Program-made: the position numbers and the translations under genes | Notes under the pieces: model-generated | Databases searched by the model: none | The model's input: the letters and a program-made list of their open reading frames with translations, nothing else | Told to the model about the DNA's origin: nothing | In this document: piece by piece, positions 1 through 8,990 of the stretch | How positions within the stretch are numbered: position 1 is the stretch's first letter | Layout: the number at the start of each line of letters is the position of its first letter | DNA from: Kazachstania africana CBS 2517 | Lineage: Eukaryota; Ascomycota; Saccharomycetes; Saccharomycetales; Saccharomycetaceae | Direction of reading: 5' to 3' | Assembly: GCF_000304475.1 (NCBI RefSeq) | Contig: NC_018944.1 | Coordinates: 310,001-374,000, forward strand | Length of the DNA: 64,000 bases

Positions 1-423
1 ATTTTCAATTAGAGGAATAATCTCGCTACGAAGAACGTTCTCTTCAATACCCCAACTGACAGTTGCTCCGTCTGAACCCATTATAAACACAGTCCCCTTC
101 TCAAACTCAAGCAGTAGAACTTCATTGGGGATCAACTTCGTAATTTTGAAATTTTTCTTCACCAGTATGTCATAACATTTGTCTAGGTCATACCTCTCAC
201 TCGTAGTGACACTTGTACATGAACTGACCTTGAAATTTTCAACGAGTTTGTTCGTTAACTCTTTGATCTGAGGTTGCTTTACAATGGACCGTCTGAGATA
301 CTTTGATGAACTAATAGCAGAGCTATTGGAAATTTTGAAGTTCTTCTGAGCTACACCCAATACAGCTGTCGAGCCAAGATTGCGAGTCAATGATCTCAAT
401 ATAAACTGTGGTCTCAAGAACAT
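1..423 (-). CDS. MRX10: MRX10/RMD1-family (DUF155) mitochondrial protein, N-terminal part
   Basis: The first 141 codons of a gene whose 3' part lies outside the window; the frame is open from the ATG at 421-423 to base 1. The N-terminus is basic and rich in serine and leucine with no acidic residue in the first 30, as in a mitochondrial presequence. Near residues 105-135 there is a stretch of the type FIMGSDGATVSWG followed by an acidic turn, which resembles the DUF155 signature of the Rmd1/Mrx10 family, where a phenylalanine-glycine-rich strand precedes a WG motif. In S. cerevisiae Mrx10 (YDR282C) is an inner-membrane protein linked to mitochondrial ribosome (MIOREX) assemblies. RNH202, also a neighbour in the YDR279-YDR282 region, follows at 672, which supports the call. 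RMD1 or another family member remains possible because the membrane-anchored C-terminus is not visible. Confidence 0.7.
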   Translation of the reverse strand, partial: MFLRPQFILRSLTRNLGSTAVLGVAQKNFKISNSSAISSSKYLRRSIVKQPQIKELTNKLVENFKVSSCTSVTTSERYDLDKCYDILVKKNFKITKLIPNEVLLLEFEKGTVFIMGSDGATVSWGIEENVLRSEIIPLIEN

Positions 424-671
424 TGAATTGTCTATTGTCCTGTCCGCTGGTATTTTTGCTCAATACCTTTCGGATACACTTAATTGACTGATCTTTTATA
501 CAGAATGGTAGAAAGTTTCACTTGGTGATATAAAAAGACATATTCTGGCTTTCCCATGAATAAATGCGCTCAAAGGGCTTCACACATCACAGACAAAATA
601 TATGTTAATTTTCGAGTATATAGTACACTTTTCTTTGGCTATTAGTACCAAAATAATTATACAAATCTTCA

Positions 672-1733
672 CTATCGCTTGAAAAACCCATCAATGGCTC
701 CTTTCCCAACCGCAACTTTCTTCTTTGCAACTGTTACCTTTCTAATACCCTTCTTAATCGCTTGTTTACCAGATTTACTGCCTAATCCAACATTCATCGC
801 AGTTTGAGTCAGTAATTCCTTTTCAGCTACTTGTGCTGCAATCTCTTTCTTATATTTATTATACTTATCAAAGCAACCGCTGATAGATATGTTCTCTAAT
901 ATGTCAGTATCTTCTGAAGTGCTCCCTGTATTTTCTGAGGACTGCCTTAGCTTTCGGTATGCTTCTTTTGGTATTAACGATATCATTAAATTACAAGCCA
1001 GAACGACCTTCCCACAATATTTTATATCTTCTGGATAGTCTATTGGTAAATTTAGACTTTTGGGGAAATTATCCACAATCTTCAGCACTTTCGAACTTAA
1101 AAATCCTATGATTTTATGTAATCTAATCTTATAGTAAGAATCACCAGCTTCTTCAATTGTATCACATATCTTAACTAATGCAGTTTCTAGACTTTCCATT
1201 GAAACAAACGCCCAATTTTTATCATGGGAATCTGTTAATAAGTCGTGATAATCTCTGAGAGTTAAATATCTGTCACTCTCTGAAGATTCTTCACTTTTAA
1301 TATCACAATCAATATAATCCTTTTCGTCTTCAGTAACGCTATTTTTAAAATAAAAGCCTATTAGACTATATGTAAGGTCATAAATTGTAGCGTGCTTGAA
1401 GGTACTTGATTCTAATACGTAACCATCTTTTCGATCGTCCTCATTAAGTAAAAACATTGATTTAATCGGCTGTGATTCATTTGTATAATGATATGTGCCC
1501 TTGGCTAATTCTTCGCTATTTTTACGAGCACATGGCTTGCTAAAAGAATGATCCTGTAGACGATAAATTATATCTTTACTGCTAACGCTGTCTGTGGTTT
1601 GAAATAGTAGAAGTGTTTCCTTGGATTTAATATTTGATGGATTTGGTAATGTAAACAATTGCAACCTTGATTCAGATTTCAATTCCGGGAGAAGAAATAA
1701 TTCTTTATCCTTGAAGTCTGGTCCAAATGACAT
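672..1733 (-). CDS. RNH202: Ribonuclease H2 subunit B (353 aa)
   Basis: Non-catalytic subunit of the heterotrimeric RNase H2, which removes ribonucleotides misincorporated in DNA and degrades RNA-DNA hybrids in the nucleus. The protein ends in KGAIDGFFKR, a PCNA-interacting-peptide type motif (hydrophobic residue, two residues, FF) that targets the enzyme to replication forks. A central block with TLRDYHDLLTDSHDKNW fits the Rnh202 family. Its length is close to the roughly 350 aa I recall for S. cerevisiae Rnh202 (YDR279W). The frame is open further upstream to 1817, but only from a GTG directly after a stop, so I chose the first ATG (1731-1733). The next gene upstream, APE2, is transcribed in the same direction about 250 bp away. 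Confidence 0.82.
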   Translation of the reverse strand: MSFGPDFKDKELFLLPELKSESRLQLFTLPNPSNIKSKETLLLFQTTDSVSSKDIIYRLQDHSFSKPCARKNSEELAKGTYHYTNESQPIKSMFLLNEDDRKDGYVLESSTFKHATIYDLTYSLIGFYFKNSVTEDEKDYIDCDIKSEESSESDRYLTLRDYHDLLTDSHDKNWAFVSMESLETALVKICDTIEEAGDSYYKIRLHKIIGFLSSKVLKIVDNFPKSLNLPIDYPEDIKYCGKVVLACNLMISLIPKEAYRKLRQSSENTGSTSEDTDILENISISGCFDKYNKYKKEIAAQVAEKELLTQTAMNVGLGSKSGKQAIKKGIRKVTVAKKKVAVGKGAIDGFFKR

Positions 1734-1983
1734 TGTTAATAGTTGGACTTTTGAGCTACCTCTAAAGTATATAAGTTGGCTTGGCTCCGACTCTTTTAGT
1801 TGTCGAAATCTCGTCACTTTCTAGTAGATGAGCGTACGCGTGAAGGGCTGAGATTCGCGTAAATCTGTTCTCATCGACAGTATAGTCGAAAGTTTTAATT
1901 CTGCACATAATCAATGAATAGTTATATTAGAGACGTTACATATTTGTGTATTTATTAGTAAATTGACATAATAGCTAGAAACT

Positions 1984-4928
1984 CTAGGCCTTGTCGTATC
2001 CCTTTGCTTTCAAGTAATCTCTGACAGCAGCACGATCTCTCTCGATCCATTGAGCCTTTGATTTGATGGTATCAATGGATTGGGCTAAACTTTGGTCAAA
2101 ACCCTTGACAGATCTCTTGCTAAAGAAGTCTTGGATTTCTTCGATCTTCTCCGAAGAAGTGAAAGAGGATGTAGCAATGATGACAACAGATCCTAACATT
2201 GATAAGCCAGGTGGTAATCTCTTTGCCAATTCGTCCCAATTATCTTGAGTCCATTGCCATAAAGCGTTAACACCTTCAGTGTTTGATCTCATTCCTTGCA
2301 TTGGGATGTAAATATCTTGATTCAAGACAGTACCATCAAATAAGTAACCTAAGGTTCTTTCAAGTAATTCTTGTTCTTTGAATCTACCTAAAGTTCTTAA
2401 AGCAGATAATTTTTCATCCGTAGAACTTGGATTCTTGAAAATATTGAATAATTTCTCATAATTTTCTGCACCTCCAATATTAGCCACAGAGCTAAAGACA
2501 ATCGGTTTGATTAAAGCAGGGATGGCATTTTTATTCTTTTCAACAGTGTACTCTTTAAACATTTTCAACGCCATGGCTTCAAATTCAGGGTGTCTTGCAC
2601 CAGATGCTGCACCTAATAATGCAACTTTCAACTTTTGGGTTTCAAAAGAGTCAGAGGATTTAATTTCCCAGCCTAATTCATTTAACTTGGTTGAAATTAG
2701 ATCTTGCGTGAATTTATTAATTGTATCAATAGTTTCCTTAGACTCGAATAGCCAGGTTGCCTTTAAAGAGCCAATACTGTTAATCATTTGTTCCCAAACA
2801 ACAAAAGATTTTTCATTCTTCCAGCTGGAGATTAGATTTAAGAAATTTTTTGTTGATGTATATCCTGAGGAAGCTAGGGCTTTGGCATCTGCAACTAAAC
2901 CAGTACGGTCTTCAACAGACAAATAATCAGCTTGTTCACCAAATTTGGCCCATCTTTTATCAGAATATGAAGCAATGTAAATACCAGATTGACCGCCGTT
3001 AATCTTGAAAAATTCACTATCTTTCAATTCAATTGTTTTTTCTCTTTCATTAAGAACTAAAGAGTTGTCTACCATTCCGGATTTATCCTTCAAGGCTAAG
3101 AAGACAGGATACAAAGTTTCATCTTCATTAGCATTGACATCATTTGTAGATAAGTAACGATTTTGAATGAAAGTGACTTTATTTCCTTCTTCTTTAACGG
3201 TAATGACTGGAAAACCCACTTTCTTGGTCCAAATACTCATCACCTTAGTAACATCTTTACCCGATGCTTCGGATAATGCATCCCATAAATCTTCGGTCTT
3301 TGCGTTGCCAAATTTAAATTTATTTAAATAGTTAGAAATACCTTTGATGAAAACGTCTTCACCTAACCATTTGGATATCATTCTTAGTAAAGAAGAACCT
3401 TTGGAGTATGAAATAGCGTCGAAAATTTGGTTAATTTCGTCAGCTTTCTTCACTGGGACTTCAATAGGATGTGAAGATCTCAACGCATCTAAACCTAAGG
3501 CATGTTGTAAAGTGTCAGCAACATATTGTTCCCAGACTTTCCATTCTGGTTTGAATTCATTACAAGAATACCAAGACATCCAAGTAGCAAAACCTTCATT
3601 CAACCATAAACCCTCCCACCAATCCATGGTGACCAAGTTACCGAACCATTGATGAGCCAATTCATGTTGGACGACCTCAGAGACTCTTTGGATTCTATCT
3701 AATGTAGCATTTTCTTGGTCTAAAAGAAGGTCGACGACTCTATAGGTAACAAGACCCCAATTTTCCATGGCACCTGCGGAGAATTCGTGGACTGCAACAT
3801 TGTCCATTTTTGGTAATGGATACTTGATGTTGAAAGTCTTTTCAAAGAAATCTAAGGTCTTTGCAGTTAAATCGACTGAAAATTTACCTAAATGTTCATC
3901 ACCTGGTGTGGCATAAACTCTTACAGGAATACGGAAGTCGTTATTTTCAACGTAATTCAATTCGGCGACGATGAATGCAACTAAATAGGTGGACATCTTT
4001 GGAGTTGTATTGAAAGTTGTAAATTTCTTTCCATCTTTAATTTCTTCTAGATTGACATCCATGTTGGAAAGATGTGTCAATTTAGGTTCAGAAACCAAAG
4101 TAATATCAAAAGTGGCTTTAAGATTAGGTTCATCGAAGCAAGGGAATGCTCTTCTAGCATCTGTTGGTTCCATTTGAGTAGTAGCCATATATTTAGTTTC
4201 ACCGGTCTTTTTATCTTCATACTTGGCTCTATAGAAACCAGCCATATTGTCATTTAATTCGCCAGTGTAATCAATATCTAGAGTGACAACTTCTTCACTA
4301 TGGGAGGCAAAAGTACCCTTAGGAAACACAAATTCAGCTATCTGGGACTCACTGTCAATTTTAATCTCAGAAGCTGCCACAGTAGAGTCTAGTTTAGCAG
4401 AATGAACGTCAATATCTACCGTATTCAACTTAATTGAGTCAGCCTGTGAATCATTCACTCGTAAGTCAATCTTTACGGATCCCTTGAATTTGAAAGTTTC
4501 AAAATTTGGCTCCACTTGGAGACGATAGTGTAATGGAGTAACGTTATTTGGAAGCACCTCACGGTCAATTGCAGCTTGCGTCGACATTCTAGGATTCAAT
4601 CTTGTTAGTACTCTTGATGAGGTTGGTGGTGTTAATGGCGAAATATTGAAAAATTGCCACTGGAACAAAATTAATATTCGGTTTTACTCACGTAAAAAAG
4701 CACACTATCGTCACATAAATGGCATTCAATAGTGTAACCATCGTCTTTCCATAAGATTTGCAGTGGTAATTTAGATTGGTAGATGTATACATACTGTCTG
4801 TAATTGGAGAGTAATTTGGTCGTCTGACACAAATTATTGATTTTGCTGTAATGAGGGCTGATGGATCTGAATGTTTTTAGAGCAATCGTGGTAGAGACTC
4901 TTACAAACGGTCTAGCAAGTATATACAT
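1984..4928 (-). CDS. APE2: M1-family zinc aminopeptidase Ape2, spliced, 912 aa
   Basis: Aminopeptidase that removes N-terminal residues from peptides. I join exon 1 (4928-4795, 45 codons) to exon 2 (4588-1984) across a 206-nt intron. The product has the M1 substrate motif GAMEN near residue 316 and the zinc motif HELAHQWFGN followed by the third ligand in NEGFATW, near 350-375. The C-terminal helical domain contains LDGTVLNQDIYIPMQGMR-like text (here FDGTVLNQDIYIPMQGMR). Exon 1 supplies a basic, serine/threonine-rich leader; exon 2 begins one base before the internal ATG of MSTQAAIDREVLP. S. cerevisiae APE2 is also a two-exon gene, and the neighbour RCN1 is as in YKL157-159, so this is Ape2 rather than its paralogue Aap1. 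Without splicing, only the internal ATG at 4585-4587 could start the enzyme (867 aa, no leader). Confidence 0.88.
4589..4794 (-). other. Intron of APE2 (206 nt)
   Basis: On the minus strand the donor GTATGT starts at 4794, the branch site TACTAAC lies at 4610-4604, and the acceptor CCTAG ends at 4589. Joining restores one frame: exon 1 ends with two bases of a Gln codon and the first base of exon 2 completes it, after which ATG TCG ACG continues in the aminopeptidase frame. The branch-to-acceptor distance is short (about 15 nt). An earlier AAG directly after the branch site is too close to be used. Confidence 0.87.
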
Positions 4929-4960
4929 GAATGAGGGTGGTCACTTGCCCTGTGCGGTTG

Positions 4961-4968
4961 TTGGCTCA
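4961..4968 (+). promoter_or_regulatory. Possible Crz1 (calcineurin-response) half-site before RCN1
   Basis: TTGGCTCA matches the Crz1 consensus GNGGCKCA at all but the first base and lies about 160 bp upstream of the RCN1 start, in the divergent APE2/RCN1 promoter. Calcipressin genes are calcineurin targets, which makes the site sensible, but one 7/8 match is weak evidence. Confidence 0.3.
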
Positions 4969-5127
4969 AGCAAAGGTTGGTTGATATATCTCGTTTCTTG
5001 AAATGATGTGTTATATAGTTGTTAGAGCATCTTGTCTTTTTTTTCAAAATATTGCTTATATATATTATATAGTGATGCAGCCAACTGTATATCAGCCAAC
5101 ATATAGAATCTTCACTGGGATTTCATT

Positions 5128-5763
5128 ATGGATGCTGCTGCTACAGATACTATCATCGTAACTTCTAGCAAGATTGATGTGACAGCTCCGGAGGTGGTCA
5201 CTAAACTTCAAGATGCGATAGTGCAACATATATTGATTGACAGGTTTCATGTCGTAATCGACAATCCTGTGGAGATTATTATACTGAGAAACTTGAAGAG
5301 ATTACTGATCGTATCACCAACAGATGAGATTTCCACCGGTATAATGCAGCTGTATAGAGCTTCTCAGAATGGGAAGAGCCTGTTCCTTGATTTGAGGCTT
5401 GCATACTCTTTAACTAGTGGGAATGCTATAATGAAAGAGAAACAATATTTGGAGTTGCCTAAATCTCAGAAACTGTTTTTGATATCTCCCCCCTCTTCAC
5501 CTCCTCCAGAATTCGATTACTCCAAATGTGAAGATCACCCAAGCAAAGTCACTTTCCATGAGGACCATGAAGTGGCACATACTGAACATAAGAATAACGA
5601 AACAACGTTACCAAGAAAAAACGTCATGTTGCTTGAATCAAAGGTGGGTAGTATATCAATCAATACTTGCGGTGATATTTCGGAGCAAGATGGTCAATCG
5701 CTTTCTGAGAACTACGTTCCGACTTCGATGCCACCAAAGTCTATATTTGATGATGATGACTAG
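5128..5763 (+). CDS. RCN1: Calcipressin, calcineurin regulator (211 aa)
   Basis: Regulator of the Ca2+/calmodulin phosphatase calcineurin in the cytoplasm. The family signature FLISPPSSPPPEFDY is present near residues 115-130, containing the serine-proline repeat that is phosphorylated by a GSK3-type kinase and needed for calcineurin control, followed by SKCEDHPSK. The C-terminus ends PPKSIFDDDD, the acidic tail typical of yeast Rcn1. The length equals the 211 aa I recall for S. cerevisiae Rcn1 (YKL159C). An RRM-like N-terminal fold is expected at residues 1-105 (known for the family). It is divergent from APE2, as in S. cerevisiae. Another frame overlapping the 3' end (to 5941) is a shadow. 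Confidence 0.88.
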   Translation: MDAAATDTIIVTSSKIDVTAPEVVTKLQDAIVQHILIDRFHVVIDNPVEIIILRNLKRLLIVSPTDEISTGIMQLYRASQNGKSLFLDLRLAYSLTSGNAIMKEKQYLELPKSQKLFLISPPSSPPPEFDYSKCEDHPSKVTFHEDHEVAHTEHKNNETTLPRKNVMLLESKVGSISINTCGDISEQDGQSLSENYVPTSMPPKSIFDDDD

Positions 5764-6163
5764 TCGATTATCAATCAAAATTAAGATACCAGAAATCACT
5801 ACCACTCCGTTTTTAGGTTGTGAATACCTTTCAAAAAAAGCAATGTTATACAGTACTGACGTGGACCCAATGGTTATCCATGTGTTTGAACCATTTTATT
5901 ATTATTTCTTAGATGAAATGTTTTATGCGGTGAGTGACTAATAGATATATATATATATATGGTTTAGGTCACCCTATGAAAGGAAATGACTTTTACTATG
6001 CATTTATGCGTCTGTAGAGATGCATATCGCTAAGGTATATGCATCAATGATCTTATGAAAATTACGTATCCAACCTTTTTCTAAAACAGGTCATATATCA
6101 GCTATTTAGTATTGCCAATAAATTTAGCCGTTTAGTCTTGTGTATATCATTATGGAACATCCA
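5764..6163. other. Convergent intergenic stretch, no gene seen
   Basis: It lies between the 3' ends of RCN1 and the unrecognised gene at 6164-7114. It holds a short (TA)n run near 5945-5960, of the kind used as a 3'-end efficiency element in yeast, and otherwise AT-rich DNA with no supported gene or RNA. Confidence 0.5.
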
Positions 6164-7114
6164 TTATATCTTAAGCTTACGCTTTCTACTAAATAAATGG
6201 CTTTTTCTGCCTGAATTTATGAAAGAAAGGTGAGATCGTATCCCATGTTTCTGACTCTTTGAATCTTTAAGGCACTGATCATTACTCAAGGGCTCAATGT
6301 AACTCCTATTTTGTACTGGGGATGCTTCAGAAAATTTTAAACCTTGGCTTACTTTCAATAATGGCGCAGATGGTGTGGATATCAGTGAAATAGAATTTTG
6401 CTTGCCAGTTGCCAACAATTCTTCCCTTTCGCCGCTTCGATAATAGGGAATTATTGTCAATATAGTAACGGGACTACTAGATTGTTGTTGTCCATGTGAG
6501 CTTGCATATTTTCTACTAATACAAGTGTTACATTTCGACTTTTCTTGTACGGCATTATCACAAAAATATTTAATGTCTCCCTTTTGTTTCCTACCTTCAA
6601 ACAAATTAGAGGCTTCTTGGGACTCCTGATCAAAAGCCTCTGTTAAATTATGAATGATAATAGTTTCTGTACTGATATCGTAACTTTCTTGACTCGTACT
6701 TTTAGTATAGTCGAGACGAGACAAATCATTTGCAATACGTTCAGTTACCCTATGTTCCCCACGAGAAATAATACGCTCCCTATTGTAAGATGAATGTATC
6801 CCCATATCATAGAAAATTGTTGCTGTTTCTTCAACAAGGTTAACAACCTCTTCTGTTTGAGAGAAGCCAGAAAGCGATTCTAAAGGTTTTACTCCCTTGA
6901 AGTCTGAAATTTGAGCGTCCCTGTTGGCTTTGCTTAGTAAAGGCTGACTTGAAACATTATCGTAATTCTCAACAGCCTCAAATGGGGGATGGTCGACACA
7001 TTTAAGGTCATTATTGAAAATTTCTGCATCATTACTAGCAAACACCTTCTTGAATAAACTTTCTATTTCTTCATCAGTTTGTCTTATGTAATCTGCTGCT
7101 TTGCAAGACCCCAT
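6164..7114 (-). CDS. Unrecognised protein, 316 aa
   Basis: An ATG-initiated 316-codon frame with no competing gene on the other strand; that length is unlikely by chance in this AT-rich DNA. I do not recognise the family. The protein is hydrophilic, rich in Ser, Glu, Asn and Lys, with no clear membrane segment and no long repeat. The N-terminal part has an acidic helix-like stretch (TDEEIESLFKKVF, about residues 13-25), there are two Cys-x-x-Cys-like positions near 195 (KCNTCIS), and the C-terminus is strongly basic (SRKRKLKI), possibly a nuclear signal. It sits between RCN1 and KDX1, where S. cerevisiae has ELF1, but it shows none of the Elf1 zinc-finger features. It may be a lineage-specific or fast-evolving gene; a decayed gene or chance ORF is not excluded. 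Confidence 0.55.
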   Translation of the reverse strand: MGSCKAADYIRQTDEEIESLFKKVFASNDAEIFNNDLKCVDHPPFEAVENYDNVSSQPLLSKANRDAQISDFKGVKPLESLSGFSQTEEVVNLVEETATIFYDMGIHSSYNRERIISRGEHRVTERIANDLSRLDYTKSTSQESYDISTETIIIHNLTEAFDQESQEASNLFEGRKQKGDIKYFCDNAVQEKSKCNTCISRKYASSHGQQQSSSPVTILTIIPYYRSGEREELLATGKQNSISLISTPSAPLLKVSQGLKFSEASPVQNRSYIEPLSNDQCLKDSKSQKHGIRSHLSFINSGRKSHLFSRKRKLKI

Positions 7115-7924
7115 CTGTATTCTTTACTATCACAGAGCCCAATGAGATGTTTCAAACTTTCCTAGGAAGTTTAATTGAGCTCATGCAATGGCTCGCATTT
7201 CATTTGTGTCAGATTTTCAGTAACATTTTATTATCCTTTCTGTCACAACCATGGAACGATGAATCGACTAGATAACAATAGTCAAAAATGGGGACTGGAA
7301 AGCAAAAATGGTGTCAACATCGGATTTCAGCAAAACTTGCTCACGTGCAGGTGTAAATCAAATCATCCTTCATGTGTAATTTTCGCTCTTTTTTACGTAA
7401 TTTTGAACTTCGATAAACTTTAATTCAGATCCATCGCATAACGAAGATTGAGGAAGAGCGAAAATGCAAAGAAATACCCAAATAGGTACAATGCGTGAAA
7501 CAGTAGTGGCCGTTTCGTCACAATCAGAAGGTAAAACCTTACATTTGTCATATTATATACCATTCGGATGCACTTTTAATATTATTCATGTGCCAGCCTT
7601 TTATGTGCATTTTTGGATACCAAAAAGGAGAGTAGCATTTTCCCAATGCATAGTAATGTTTAAACGAATTTATTTTTGGATTTTCCTGTCAAAAATGATA
7701 AATTAAGTCATTTTATTTGTTACAATTTCTGCTGGGCAATTATTAATTTTTAGATAAGGCAAAAAAGAGCTACACAGTTTTTATATGAAATACAATAAAT
7801 TCCTTGAACAGTCATACAGATGACGCAAAACGCCATAGTTCCAATGTACCTGTTTGAACTACTTACAGTAACTCACATCCTGTGCCTCCCCGTCCATGAA
7901 ATAAGCATAATGCTGAAGTCACAT

Positions 7925-7964
7925 AAAGTGTCGTGGGGACTTCTTCTGGCCGACACTTTTTTTT
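7925..7964 (+). other. Hairpin followed by a T run (candidate structured element)
   Basis: AAAGTGTCG (7925-7933) and CGACACTTT (7951-7959) are perfect 9-bp inverted copies around a 17-nt loop, and the T tract runs to 7964 (eight Ts). Flanking inverted pairs GAAGTC/GACTTC (7915-7920 with 7938-7943) and CTTCTGG/CCAGAAG (7943-7949 with 7974-7980) would compete with it. The shape resembles a hairpin terminator or the end of a small RNA; function is unknown. Confidence 0.4.
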
Positions 7965-8517
7965 GCCATGTACACCAGAAGTTTTCCAAATTGGGATTGT
8001 ACATTCAAGCGTGATAGGCACCGTTTTCATCGAAAACAAAATCAACGATCGTATTATGTATTTTTAGAGGATGTTTGTTGTGAATCGGGCGATCCTACAT
8101 ATTTCGTTCACTCAATTACGTAGATTGGAAGTGTCATGAATTTAAAAGCTTCGAAAATTTTCGAACAAGATGAAACCTTTTCGTACGATATCTACAAGTA
8201 ATCTGAACGGGGGACATCTTGGTAGATTAACCAATTTAAGTAGATGTACACTACTTACAGATACGCACTCATAGGTAGTATGTGTAAGCTCTTATCAATA
8301 ATTTTTTTGTTCTTACGTGATTTTGTCATACGTGATTTTAGCAGAGTGTTTATATTTAGAATTCGGCAGACAAAACGTGCATGCGTTATATAAACATAAG
8401 ATATCGTTGATTTCGATAAAGAGATTGATGAAAATTTCAAACTTCTGATTTGGGAAATACAGCTAATTGCTCCGATAACAAAAAAATTGCCTCCTTCATT
8501 CGTCCGGCATTCCTAGT

Positions 8518-8527
8518 CTAATTATAG
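8518..8527. promoter_or_regulatory. Rlm1-type MADS box site upstream of KDX1
   Basis: CTAATTATAG matches the Rlm1/MEF2 consensus CTA(A/T)4TAG at every position, 464 bp upstream of the KDX1 start. In S. cerevisiae KDX1/MLP1 is one of the genes most strongly induced by the cell-wall integrity pathway through Rlm1, so an exact site here is meaningful. Confidence 0.6.
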
Positions 8528-8990
8528 AAATAGTAGCGAACAGTAAATCAGTAATCTGACATCCTTTAGATTAGCCCTCTATAAGAATATATTTCATTTT
8601 TTTCCTCTACTATAACTTCCTGCCGAATTTTAGTGGAAAGGCGGGATGAGTTTAAAAATAAGCATGAAAGGACTCAGAGAGAGAGAAAAAAAATTCAATT
8701 TAACCTTGCAAAAATTTTGTTAGGCAACCAGCCAGCCCTTTTAATTAAATAAGCAGGGAAAATAACTAGTCTTTATGCACAACTTTGCATCTTATTGATG
8801 AACTCAAAAGATATTTTTAGACAATATAAGGATATTTTCACGTCACCGACATTCGTTGCCTATTCCTTTTCTTGTTTTCCTATTTATTGGGCCTTAATCG
8901 TCGACAACAGACTAAAATCTGTATAATAACCCGACTCTTGAAATAATTTATTATCTTATAGCTTGTAAAAAGCTCTTACTGCCCCAATTC

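Larger units (their letters stand above)
7115..8990. other. Long divergent intergenic region (1.9 kb)
   Basis: Between the unrecognised gene and KDX1. Short ORFs on both strands are interrupted and do not look coding. It carries a structured stretch at 7915-7981 and the Rlm1-type box at 8518-8527 (both listed separately), plus two single-mismatch Rlm1-like boxes at 8811-8820 and 8880-8889. About 1 kb of it (7200-8450) is unexplained. It is long for yeast and could hold a non-coding RNA or remnants of a lost gene. Confidence 0.5.

Noticed and set aside
1621..1824. 67-codon plus-strand frame and the many other frames antisense to RNH202, APE2, KAR2, RPN1 and MYO1
   Set aside because: They overlap conserved genes on the other strand and show no protein features of their own.
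4671..4928. 85-codon minus-strand frame upstream of APE2 as a separate gene
   Set aside because: Its first 45 codons are exon 1 of APE2; the rest is intron read-through.
5528..5941. 137-codon plus-strand frame overlapping RCN1
   Set aside because: RCN1 itself has the full family length and C-terminus; this is another frame of the same DNA.
7339..7348. TCACGTG as a CDEI or Cbf1 site
   Set aside because: A single E-box without CDEII/CDEIII or methionine-type genes; not informative on its own.
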